Shown here piece after piece: positions 9,462 to 19,117 of a stretch of 64,000 nucleotides of DNA. How positions within the stretch are numbered: the stretch's first letter is position 1; every line of letters starts with the position of its first letter. The stretch covers positions 756,757 to 820,756 of the forward strand of contig JAMWFC010000088.1 in the NCBI GenBank assembly GCA_027475525.1. The letters are read 5' to 3'. Position numbers and translations under genes: made by a program. Below the pieces are notes generated by a model that was not told the DNA's origin, made no database searches, and was given only the letters and a program-made list of their open reading frames with translations. Origin of the DNA: Macrolepiota albuminosa. Its lineage: Eukaryota; Basidiomycota; Agaricomycetes; Agaricales; Agaricaceae.

Positions 9462-11394
9462 ATTGTAGCGAAGTCGGGCATGATCCGGGACGTAGATGCG
9501 GCCATCCCGAAGGAGGAGTTTTTCGTCGGGGGACAGGAAGAAGGCGGGGTCCCGGTCAGTTCCATCAGGGGGTTTGCGGGGGTCGTGGTCGGCGAAGTAC
9601 TTGTCTCGGGGGGCGCGGCAGATCTGACTCAGGGTCCCTTCCTTGTTTAAAATCAGTAAGGCATTCAAATGTTCGGGAGGGATCACCACGCGATGATTGA
9701 ACGCATTGCGTTCCGCCTCGAATGACTTCTTGGGGTAGACGTCCGGTCGACGGGTGAGGGCATCGGGCTTGGCGCCAAGTCGTCCCAGGCGGTACTGGAT
9801 CGTGAAGTCGTATTCCGAGAGGATCTCGGACCATCGGGCCTGTCGTCGACTGAGTTGCTTGGTCGTGGTGAAGTACTGCAGGTTATTATGATCCGAATAG
9901 ACCTGGATCCGGTGCCGGGCTCCCTCGAGGTAGGCCCGCCATTGCTTGAAGGCTTCGACGATGGCGAGGAGCTCCTTGTCGTAAATGTCGTAGTTGAGCT
10001 CGGCGTCGATCATGGACCGGGTGTAGAAAGCGACTGGCCGGGGCTCCCCACCGTCAGGCTCCATCTGTGAGAGGATCCCGGCGATGGCGTAGTCGGACGC
10101 GTCACATTCCAGGATGATCGGGAGGGCCAGGTCGTAGTGCCGGAGTACCGGGGCGACTGTGAAAGCCTCCTTGAGCAGGTTAAAGACGCTCTGGCACTTA
10201 CTGTCCCAGTTCCAGGCGATGTCCTTACGCGTGAGCCGGTTGAGGGGTTTCATGATGCCGGAGTAGTTGTCTATAAACCTCCGGTAGAAGTTAGCGAAAC
10301 CCAGGAAGGACTGTACTTCCTTGACTTTGCGGACTTGGCCGGGTGTGGACGAGGGCATGGGTGGCGTATGTGGGGAGGGCGCAGCTGTCGTACCGGGGGT
10401 GTCGGGCACCGGGTCGCTCCCTAGGGCCCGGAGGTGCACGGCGGTCGAGGGGTGGTCTTCGGGTCCCGGGAAGGTCATGGTGAGCATCCTCCAGTCAATA
10501 TCAGGGTTCGTGTCACGCAGCCAAGGTAGTCCCAGCACCATCGGGGTCGATTCGTGAAGTCGTGTGACCAGGAAGTTGGAGGTGAACTTGTAGTCGTTAT
10601 CCAGGGTCACGTGCCCCAAATGGGACCTTTGGATGGGGCCGGAGGAGGAGGGGGTGCCGTCGAGGCGTTGAAGGCGGAGGGGCTGGTCGAGGGAGTCGTG
10701 GGGGAGGTCGAGGGCGTCGCTGATGAAAACCCCGGTGGCTCCGCTGTCGATAAGGGCCGATATTGGTCCTGGGGCGCCGTCCAACCTGGCATTGATGACG
10801 AAGGATCGGGACGAACAAGACTGGAGTCTGGGAGGTGGTGGGGGCCCGTCTTTCGGGGTAGGGTTGGAGGAGTGGGGGATGTCGAAGGGGAGTTGCTGGT
10901 CATCGGGGGTTGGGTCCCGGGTCAGGCGAAGGGTGAGGTGTCGCCAATCGATGCGCGGGTTAGTGTCCCGGAGCCACAGGAGCCCTAGAACCAGGGGTGC
11001 GGAAGGGTGGAGTTTGGTTATCAACATCCGGAGGGTGTGAGTCTGTCTGTTGGCGAAAGTAACGGGCATACGCACAGAATGAGTGATGTCCCCCGCCATA
11101 GAGGCGTCTCCGTCGAAGAGGCAGAGCCATACCGGGACCGGGAGCCGCTGGGCGGGTTCCGGGGCGGAGGTAGACCATGCTTCATCGATGAAGTTGTCAG
11201 TGGCGCCACTGTCGACGAGGGTGTTGAGGGGAGTTCCGGAGGAGGTGAGGCGGGTTTTGAGGAGGAGGGAGTGCGAAGAGTGGGAGGGTAGATAAGCAGT
11301 GAGGGTGTCCTGTATGAGTGTCGTAGAGCGAAGATGTGAGACCGGGGCGGAGAAGACGTCGGGGTCGATTCCGCGATTTAGGGCGTCTTCCGGG
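9309..11394 (-). pseudogene. Protease-protease-RNase H part of element A Pol, RT core missing
   Basis: Two retropepsin modules follow each other: LVDSGATDNFID (about 11198-11220) ending in LGLLWLRDTNPRIDW, then LIDSGATGVFIS (about 10733-10755) ending in LGLPWLRDTNPDIDW. After a Pro/Ser/Thr-rich stretch the chain jumps at about 10310-10345 to KVKEVQSFLGFANFYRRFI, which normally lies just after the RT thumb. The fingers and palm with the YxDD motif are absent from every frame here, yet the ORF is uninterrupted, so the loss is in frame. RNase H acidic residues are present (LECDASDYA, DKELLAIV, VYSDHNNLQ). Pol is in the -1 frame relative to gag, overlapping the gag stop (11396-11398) by only about 12 nt. 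Confidence 0.85.
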
Positions 11395-11700
11395 TCTAAA
11401 TCGCCGGGTCATTTTCCGAATACTCGTAGGTGGCGTCCTCCCCTTCGAAGGTCCAGGTGGCACGTCCCATGACCTGTCGTTTGGGGTACTCAGAGATGAA
11501 ATGGTCTTTCTCACCACAGAGTATGCAGACACCCTCCCTTCTCCGTCGGGACTTCGATCCAGGGTCGTCCCTTTTTTTGAAGCTGGTTGGCCCAGAGGGC
11601 CTCTTCGTCCCGTTCGTCGTCGAAGTCGACGTCTTTGGGGTCTTCCGGGGGTTCCTCATGGCTTGGCGCGTCGCCCGGGTCGTGGGCGGCCACGGCGGCG

Positions 11701-11854
11701 TTGAGTTGGGCCTGGGGGCGGGCGCCGCTGCTGGGGTTAGCATTGGGCGGGCCGCGACTCACTGGGGGTCGGCCGCCTTGAGTTGGGCCTGGGGGCGGGC
11801 GCCGCTGCTGGGGTTAGCATTGGGCGGGCCGCGACTCACTGGGGGTCGGCCGCC
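11701..11854. repeat. 77-bp tandem duplication 4 (gag of A)
   Basis: Copies 11701-11777 and 11778-11854, in the part encoding SRGPPNANPSSGARPQAQL. Confidence 0.92.
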
Positions 11855-12133
11855 AGGGAACGTGGGGGGACCGGGGTTCCGACCTTGGGGGTTGGGGGCT
11901 TCGCCGGAGGGCCAAGGGGGTCCTCCTCTAGGGTTCCAGGGGGGTCGGGAATTCGAATACTCGCTGCGGTCTTCCCAGTAGCGTTGGTCAATCTGCATGA
12001 CGAGGGCCTTGTATCCGTCGTAGGAGGGTTGTTTCGGGGCGAGTCGGAGGACGTCCTTGATGCGTTGTGGCAGGGCACGGCGGAGGGCGTACCGGAGGGC
12101 GCTGTAGTTCCAACCTGTTTTGTAAGCTTCCTT

Positions 12134-12287
12134 CTCAAAACGTACGATAAAGGTGGTGAAACGTTCTTCCGAGCGCATCCGGAGGTTGAAGAGGTTGTCC
12201 TCGGCCTCGGCTCAAAACGTACGATAAAGGTGGTGAAACGTTCTTCCGAGCGCATCCGGAGGTTGAAGAGGTTGTCCTCGGCCTCGG
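12134..12287. repeat. 77-bp tandem duplication 5 (gag of A)
   Basis: Copies 12134-12210 and 12211-12287; it repeats the codons for AEDNLFNLRMRSEERF and shifts the frame. Confidence 0.92.
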
Positions 12288-12926
12288 CCATGGTGTCGTA
12301 GATTCCAAACTTCCCGGAGAACTCGTCGACGAAGGCCTGCCAGCGAGCGAGTGCCGGGTTGTTGGGGTCAAACTAGATGAGGGCCGTGTAGTGATTGAAG
12401 GCGATCCCCTGGAGGTATGATGCGGCAAAGGCCACCTGGGAGCTGTCAACCTGAAACGTGAGCGGCTTTGCCTGGAACGTATTGAGACACTGAGTGAGGA
12501 AGGTACGCCATTTTTGGGGGTCCCGGCCCGTGAAAGCGTCGGGCTTTTGGATGTCCAGTCGTCCTTCGTGGGCGAGGGCGTCGCGAGCGTCGTCCGGTCC
12601 GGCAGCGTTGCGGGGAGGGGGGCCAGCATTGTAATAGTAGTAATAGTGATTACCCCCCCCTCCTTGAGGAGGAAAAGCACCAAGGGCGGGGCCCCACCCG
12701 CCTGGAGGGCCTCCTCCGGGCGGCTCACCTGGGGGTCCACACCCGGGGGGTTCGTTCCTGCCGGGAGGAGGCCGGGGTCTCCACGCAGGGGGGGGTGGAG
12801 GTGGGGGCCCTGGGGGTCGTTCTCGAGGTTCGGCTGGGGGTGGCGGAGGTGGTCGGGGAGGGTTTGGCGGTGTCGGGTCGGGCGGAAGGAGGCCGGGTGC
12901 TGGGTCGGGTGCCGGGTTGCACGGGG

Positions 12927-13080
12927 GACGTTCAACCCGGGAGGGTCGTGCTTGCATCGGGGGTCGCGGGGGGTTTTGTAGGTCGAAGTGGGGTGGCGGA
13001 TGGGACGTTCAACCCGGGAGGGTCGTGCTTGCATCGGGGGTCGCGGGGGGTTTCGTAGGTCGAAGTGGGGTGGTGGGTCG
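12927..13080. repeat. 77-bp-spaced tandem duplication 6 (gag of A)
   Basis: About 72 of 77 bp match at a spacing of 77, with one internal T/C difference and divergence at the end. Confidence 0.8.
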
Positions 13081-13244
13081 CGACGGAAGTTGGGTTCTGG
13101 AGGGGCCGGGGTGGACGTGGGGGGCGGTGCTGGTGCTGGGGCGGGCGCGGGCGTGGGACGTTGTTCGTTGTTGTCGCGTGTGAGCTCGTTGATGTAGCAT
13201 AGCGTATCGTCCGTACTAGGGGTGTCCACCCGGGCTCTACCGGG

Positions 13245-13398
13245 GTTCGCCGGGGGCGGAGGTCGGGCGTTGTCCATTCGCGGGAGGGGTTCCAGGGGTC
13301 TCTGGGGCTGCCCCCAGGTCTGTTCGCCGGGGGCGGAGGTCGGGCGTTGTCCATTCGCGGGAGGGGTTCCAGGGGTCTCTGGGGCTGCCCCCAGGTCT
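13245..13398. repeat. 77-bp tandem duplication 7 (gag of A)
   Basis: Copies 13245-13321 and 13322-13398; it duplicates PRMDNARPPPPAN and separates the two halves of gag. Confidence 0.92.
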
Positions 13399-14428
13399 CA
13401 AAGGTACTAGGAACAGAATTAGCCCTGCGACGAGTTGACAAGCCTACCGTGCGGGCAGCGGGTTGGTCGAAAAGGCCTCCAGTCGGGTTGAGGGACCGTA
13501 ATATGCCTGAGACGTTCTGCCGTTCTTCCCGTTGTTGTTGCTCCGGAGTGGGGACCGTGGAGGCTGCCGGGACTGCCGGAGCCAGTTCCGGGGGTTCCCA
13601 TCGAATGTGAATCAAGCAACCTGGGTCCACGGAGTCGTTGAGGGGCCGAGGGGAGGGGGACGCGTGGACTTCGTCGAGCAGTTGCTGTAATTCTTCCCGG
13701 AAGATCGTATTGCGCCTATACTTTACCATGGTTTGCTCCGGGAGTTCTCCTCGCGTGAGGCGATCCCCGAATTCGACCAGGCAGTGAGCCCATTCCTCCG
13801 GAGTGCCTTCGAAGTTGTCGTGTCCGAATTCCACGAGCAGCGTCCTTGTCCGTTGCGCGAAGTTCTCTGGCGAGATCCTGAGGGAGCGGAGTACCTCGTC
13901 CCGTTGCCGTTCATACTCCTCGAGGCGTCGTCGTCCCATTGGCGAGGGAGGGGTTCGAGCGGGTGGAGCGGCGGCCGGGTAATGACGAGGGGGGTAGTCG
14001 GGGTAGGGGGGTCCTCGGGGTTCTCGGGGTTGGGGGACGGGGCGCTGATAACCGTAGTAGAGGGTGGGTGCAAAGGGGCCCTCGCTGGGGGGAATCGGGC
14101 GAGGTCCACTGGGTACAGGTGGGGTCTCCGGCAGGCCCCCGGGGATGCTCCGGTACGAGGGGGCCTCCATGGGTCGTGCCATGGCTAAGTTGGGCGGAGG
14201 GGCCCAGCTGGCTGCGGGCCCCAGGTCGTAGAGGGACGGGTCGGGGGCCTAGTAGCGGTGGAGATATGGAGGTTCGTATGGGAGAGGTGGATAGACGGGG
14301 CGGGGGGTCTGCGCGGAGTAGTGATTGGGTACCGGACGTCCGTAAGGGTCGGTCTGGTACCCCGTGGGGTAGTAAGTGTGAGTATAGGTAGCCATCAAGA
14401 ACGGTGTAAGGAGGGAGTCTTGATATTA

Positions 14429-15324
14429 TGTCAGGTTCCGCTGAGTCGGGGGCTTTCCGGGAAAGCAACGCCCTTACAATGCAGACTTGACCTACGAATA
14501 CTCGGGTGTCTGGAACTCCGGGGCTAGGACTCCAGGGTTCAAGACGAGGACAGGGGTAATCCCAGGAGAGGGGACTAGAGTCCGGGAGTTTTGGGTTGGG
14601 GGTGGCTGAGAGTTAGAGGGGGTCGAGTCGTGAACCGGAGGTTCTAAGACGAGACCAAGTTAGTAAATCAAGAGTCACGAAGTGCGTACCAAAACTTAGA
14701 GCACGCAAATACTTAGGCGTGCCAGTCGAAGCGTACCAATCAAGGCGTACCAGTCAAGCAAAAGGGCACGCAATAACCAAAATAATATCAAGACTAGCGA
14801 ATACAACAGGGAGCTATGCTATAAGTACTACGGGGCCGGGTCTCAGGGTTCCGGGATGTCTGGGATGGGTTCCGGGGGTCATTGAGTAGCGGCAGGGGCT
14901 GCATACCGGGATCGCGCGTGTGGGGCGCGCGATCAATTGGCGCGGATGGAGCCGTGATGCGTGATGCATGATGGCCGGCACGAGTCGCGTGATCTGATCG
15001 TTGATCGGGGCTGGTGACGGCTGATGGCGGTCCTTGATGCGCGTGATGGCGGTGTCGGCGGTCGTGATGGCGGGGCGTGTCCTGTGGGGTCAGAGGGAGG
15101 GTCCCGGAGGGTGTTCCGGGGGTGTCCCGGGGTGGGCCCGGTGATGGCGGGGCGTGTCCTGTGGGGTCAGAGGGAGGGTCCCGGAGGGTGTTCCGGGGGT
15201 GTCCCGGGGTGGGCCCAGAGGGGAGGGGTCGTGACATCACCCCCCCTTCAGTGCCGAGACCCTCCGAGGCGCGCGTAGCTGGTGGTTCGGACCGGGGTCC
15301 AACCGTGGGATCCGGCACGTGACA
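14429..15324 (-). repeat. 5' LTR of element A
   Basis: 896 bp, ends TGTCAGG and GTGACA (TG...CA with a 5-bp inverted end TGTCA/TGACA). It is followed by the target duplication GGTGG (15325-15329). Confidence 0.9.
15064..15217. repeat. 77-bp tandem duplication 8 (5' LTR of A)
   Basis: Copies 15064-15140 and 15141-15217. The breakpoints differ from the similar event in the other LTR, so it is not an inherited LTR repeat. Confidence 0.88.
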
Positions 15325-15329
15325 GGTGG

Positions 15330-15638
15330 CGTCTTGGAGAGCGTGGGGGGTGGCAGAAGAGGGATGGGGGTGGGGAGAAAGAGGGGGAAGGGGGAAGAGG
15401 AGGAGCGTGGGTGTCTGCTGGTATGCCAGCAAACGTAGCAGACATCGGACGTCAGGTCAGGGGGGAGGAGGGAGGTGGGGTGCATGTGGTGGACAGGGGT
15501 GGCGTGTGAGGTAGTGTGGGGAGTGGAGAAGATGGCACTGGGGAGAAAGAGGGGGAAGGGCAGAAGAGGGTGCGTAGGTGTCTGCTGTCTGCTGGCATGC
15601 CAGTGGATGGTAGCTGATATCGGCATGTGAGCAAGCTG
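15330..15638 (+). repeat. Left inverted terminal repeat, inner part
   Basis: Continues 4016-5080 after the element A insertion and is the inverted copy of 51600-51295. It contains two G-rich GGGGAGAAAGAGGGGGAAGG blocks. Near its inner end lies the near-palindrome CTGGCATGCCAG (right copy: perfect 18-bp palindrome at 51337-51354). Confidence 0.85.
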
Positions 15639-15707
15639 CGTATAATGGTGTCATTTTATACTGCTTCATCTCTGCACTACATGTACACTGTACTGGTTTT
15701 TGGTAAG

Positions 15708-15790
15708 GACCTGTGGTCCAATGGAATATTGATACATTCATATTTCATATTGTGCACAAGAGCCGGTTTCAAATCCCCCTAGTGCACATC
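15708..15790 (+). ncRNA. tRNA-like (SINE-type) sequence
   Basis: A-box-like TGGTCCAATGG and B-box-like GGTTTCAAATCC lie at tRNA-like spacing. About 110 bp, including the upstream GCACTACATG, match 50620-50740. The acceptor ends do not pair, so this is a decayed tRNA-derived element rather than a tRNA gene. Confidence 0.45.
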
Positions 15791-15883
15791 ATTAGACATG
15801 ACATAAATTTCTTTTACTAATTGTTATTTACTACACAGTATGATAAACAAAGTAAGGTTGTAATTTTTTACAACGTCCTGTGG

Positions 15884-15935
15884 TCTAGCAAAATATTGTC
15901 AGTTTATGTTCCTTCTAGTGCACCACTGGAGGTAA
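15884..15935 (+). ncRNA. Remnant of a tRNA-like sequence
   Basis: TCCTGTGGTCTAGCAAAATATTG resembles the 5' part of the neighbouring tRNA-like unit and CTAGTGCACC its 3' end; the middle is shortened and no B-box is left. Confidence 0.3.
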
Positions 15936-15939
15936 CAGA

Positions 15940-16110
15940 TCAAACAGATTTATAATGGATTTGTCAGTGGCACAACGGGATGGGTAACAAAAAATAACCA
16001 ACGGATTCATCAGCGGCACAACGGGACGGTTAATCTTGACGAAAAATAACCAACGGAAAAGCCAAGAATTATAGTAACTAAGAATAAAAGCTAAGAATTA
16101 TAGTAACTAA
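15940..16110. repeat. Two short direct-repeat pairs
   Basis: A block around GGCACAACGGGA...AAAAATAACCAACGGA occurs twice (about 15968-16050), followed by TAAGAATTATAGTAACTAA twice. No coding potential is seen. Confidence 0.5.
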
Positions 16111-16268
16111 CGATTGAATTACTTGTCCAATGTGTATTCCTCCTCTTTATTAGATTCATGTAATGCGTCTGAATAGAACAAATCCTCATCAAGCAGGTAG
16201 TCTGCTGTCAAAAATACAAAGTCGTCCGGTGTATATGGCCCCTGAGGTCTGGGAAGTGTAGTTTGCTA

Positions 16269-18144
16269 TCAGGCCTGACGATGAAGATGGTGAGGGTGAC
16301 TCTGACATATCAACAGACACATCATCAGTACAACCAGCTTGATTGAAAGGGCCAATGGGCCTACATCAACCATGTTTTGCTCTAGCGCGAAATTCTTGTT
16401 CTGTTGAAATAAATTAACTATGATTACCAGTGCCAAATTATACTCACGTTGTTGATACAATTCATTAATTCTTCTCTGATCCTCACGTCGAGTCATACGT
16501 GTCTCATATTCCTCCCACTCCCAGACATTGTTACCAGTAGGTAGGGTTGGAGAAGGAGATTGTTGGAAGGGGGAAGACTGGCTTTAAAGAGCGGTTACAT
16601 CAAAAAGCGGTGGAAGATTTTCTTTGTCATTGGCTGCCATGCCTCCATCCGTCTCTTCTGCCGTCACAAGAAATAGCGGTGGAACGTTTTCTTTGTCCTT
16701 GGTTGCCATACGTCTGCCACTCTGGACTTCTGTTTGTCCACCGTCACCGGCCGCCACGGTCTCCATCGCTGTTAGTCCTTCTGCTCCTTCACCAACAATG
16801 AATAGAGGTGGCAAAGAATCGTCGTCCATCTCCTCTTCCACAGGAATGAACAAAGGGGGCAAATCATTGTCTTCGGTCTCTTCTTCCACAGGAATGAACA
16901 AAGGAGGCAAAGAATCCTCTTCCATCTCCTCTTCCGCAGGAATGAACAAAGGTGGCAAAGATTCGTCTTCCGTCTCCTCTTCTGCAGGAATGAACAAAGG
17001 AGGGATACCCTCTAAGTCAGGGTCACTAATGGATGGATTAGGGATATCCACCTGGTCGTCGTCAGTTTCCCCCAGCTCCCTGAATGTCCCACGGACATGA
17101 GCTGCTGGGGCGGAAGGAAGTTGGGATGCCGGTTGAACCACAACGCGAGAGTTTTCCATTGTAGGGCCATACACCAGTCCAGGTTTACTCTGACTGTAGA
17201 GGTGGTGGAATGGATGTTGTGCGTTCAAGGGTTCGATATGTGTCAAGGATGGCCATTGGGGAGAGTGGTCAGATGGGCCATGGAGAGGCAGTCTTGAGGA
17301 TCAGGCTGCTCACCATCAATACTGTTGGTATGGGACTCGATGCCTGTCAATTGGCCCGTCCAAGCAGGATCCACGGACCTGGCAACGGAACTGACAATGG
17401 GAGCAGCAATGGACTTGCTGCCAGCAAACAGGCGGATCATATCGTTGGCCGTTGGCACATGTTCCATCCTATTCAGCGACCGCCACTTGTCTAGGGCTAG
17501 AAGCGTCCGCTGGTGGCCCCTGGCGGATCCGCTACCTGCAAACACATGGAGCAAATCGTCTGGTGCTGGGACGGACACCAATCCATCAGATGACAATGTC
17601 ATGGGCAGCTGGCGGTTGCATGCCAAGAAGCTTTCAAGAGAGTGGAAGCCTTGCTGATGTACGAGAAGGCAATGCTCCAGCGTTTCATTGCTTAAGATCT
17701 GAACATCCTCTCGGCCAATGTGGTTCCACCAATCACAGCCATACAGATTCCTGATAAGACTTTGACGGCCATCAACAAACTCCAGGATCTCTGTGGGCAA
17801 AGTTTGCTGATTTTGGAGAGGGAAAAATCGGCTCATGCTTTTGATAATGTCTGGGACATTGCAGACCACATTATTCAGTGATGCAGCCCCCAGATATGAC
17901 AATACAAAGTTCTATGGCACACAGTCAGATCCTAATATATTTACACATTTTGAAGTTATCTTACCAACTCCTTGTCTAGATGCTGGATAATCCATGCCTC
18001 TTCCGCTTCAAGACTTGGTGGAAGATTGCCAAATATGGAAAGTGCTGCAATGAGGCATGACTCGATGTAGTCAACAACCTCTTGCAAATTTTCTAGTACA
18101 GTAGCTTGGGACATGACATTGTGTGGTACAGAGGTAGATGCCAT
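16269..18144 (-). CDS. Gene2 of the KDZ element, unknown function
   Basis: Not recognised. The start is the ATG at 18144 (MASTSVPHNVMSQ). Exon 1 ends HLDKEL at 17965; a 53-nt intron (17912-17964, GTAAGA...CATAG) leads in phase 0 to NFVLSYLGAASLNN. Exon 2 runs to about 17243, where the reading frame has to change by one base (frameshift or missed intron) to continue with HIEPLNAQHPFHHL. The next part holds five imperfect acidic repeats of about 15 residues around SLPPLFIPAEEE (16800-17010) and two related PPLF units. A last exon (16496-16400, MTRREDQRRINELYQQRE) is charged and helical-looking. The gene lies 270 bp downstream of the KDZ transposase on the same strand, inside the inverted repeats, so an accessory role in the element is plausible but unproven. 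Confidence 0.5.
17912..17964 (-). other. Intron 1 of gene2
   Basis: GTAAGATAAC...GTGCCATAG, 53 nt, phase 0. Confidence 0.65.
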
Positions 18145-18297
18145 TGCACTCTTGCTTGTAGAAGCAGATACTGCTATGTATCAGATTTTTGTGCCTTGTA
18201 AACAAAAGTGATTTTCAACAATTCCATTGCACGTGACTGTCACAAATCTGTTCCGATCATCCGCTGATGGCAGCAAGCTGCATCTATCAGTTCAATC

Positions 18298-18412
18298 CGT
18301 CTCTGCATCTGTCACATCAATCCGTCTCTGCATCTGTCACATCAATCCGTCTCTGCATCTGTCACATCAATCCATCTCTGCATCCGTCATATCAATCTGT
18401 CTCTGCATCCAC
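18298..18412. repeat. Minisatellite, 25-bp unit
   Basis: About four and a half copies of CTCTGCATCTGTCACATCAATCCGT-type units (unit about 25 bp, written here in two parts: CTCTGCATCTGTCA and CATCAATCCGT). It lies between gene2 and the KDZ transposase. Confidence 0.85.
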
Positions 18413-18963
18413 CATTTTCACAGCGGATCTCTTGCAGTTTGGGGGGGAATAAAATCAGGAAGCACCCGCCTAAATTTATCAATTGCCATCGAGGCCAATT
18501 CTTGCCACATGGCCACCTTTTTGTGGGCATATGACTGGAGACCTCTTTTCTTCACTGACATACCACGCTTTGACCAAATATCTGCCTGGTTGAAGAAATA
18601 CCGAACTGTCCACTCCATTTCACTCATGACAAGCTGACATTCCTCTGTCCATCTGTTGCGTTGTGCTCTAGCACGTAGATAATGAACACGATTAACTGAA
18701 GAGATATGTTCACGAACGGATGTAATGATAACGGAAATGTTAACAAGAGGACTCACATTCAGAAATAGTTGCAGATTCATTTTCTGCATCAGAATTAGAG
18801 TGCCATATCCAAGATACCTTGATCCTTGATGAACCAGGAATGTTGGGATCTCGTATAGCTGTGCTTGCATTCAAATCCGCTTTCTGTAGAACTGGATACT
18901 TTCTCTGAATGCTGGGGTCCGATCCCAGTCGCAGCAGAGCACTGCGGCATTGTGCATAGGCAC

Positions 18964-19117
18964 GAGCCTTCACCAGGATTGAGGCCTGGATTCTTTGAAG
19001 AGATGCGCAAGCTCGAGTTTTCACATTCTTGCTTGGGGCGGAGCCTTCACCAGGATTGAGGCCTGGATTCTTTGAAGAGATGCGCAAGCTCGAGTTTTCA
19101 CATTCTTGCTTGGGGCA
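18964..19117. repeat. 77-bp tandem duplication 9 (KDZ transposase)
   Basis: Copies 18964-19040 and 19041-19117; it breaks the frame at NVKTRACASLQRIQA near the transposase C-terminus. Confidence 0.93.

Larger units (their letters stand above)
11396..14395 (-). pseudogene. Gag of element A, broken
   Basis: The best start is the ATG at 14393-14395, 34 nt inside the 5' LTR, giving MATYTHTYYPTGYQ. There is an in-frame TAG at 14249-14251 and another at 12373-12375 (after FNHYTALI). The N-terminal part has FLTQCLN-type capsid motifs and long proline-rich stretches. A zinc knuckle near 11480-11525 reads CILCGEKDHFISEY: the fourth ligand Cys is Tyr. Four 77-bp duplications (11701, 12134, 12927, 13245) add artificial frameshifts. 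Even without them, two stops and the lost zinc ligand remain. Confidence 0.8.
5081..15324 (-). mobile_element. Element A: LTR retrotransposon (Ty3/gypsy, chromodomain type) with antisense gene
   Basis: LTRs begin TGTCAGG and end (right copy) GTGACA; the flanking duplication is GGTGG (5076-5080 and 15325-15329). Gag and Pol lie on the minus strand, so 14429-15324 is the 5' LTR. The order is gag, two retropepsins, RNase H, integrase, chromodomain, then an antisense spliced gene before the 3' LTR. The RT core is absent. Behind the 5' LTR the minus strand reads TAATATCAAGACTCCC, not a convincing primer-binding site, and no clear polypurine tract precedes the 3' LTR. Confidence 0.9.

Noticed and set aside
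12514..12981. Plus-strand ORFs across gag of element A (also 13733-14188 and 13939-14391)
   Set aside because: Complement of proline-rich gag codons; Gly/Arg/Val composition typical of shadows.
14400..14428. Primer-binding site of element A
   Set aside because: TAATATCAAGACTCCC has only a loose likeness to common tRNA 3'-end complements; too weak to annotate.
18298..18412. CRISPR-like regular repeats
   Set aside because: The 25-bp units are contiguous with no spacers and the window is eukaryotic; it is a minisatellite.
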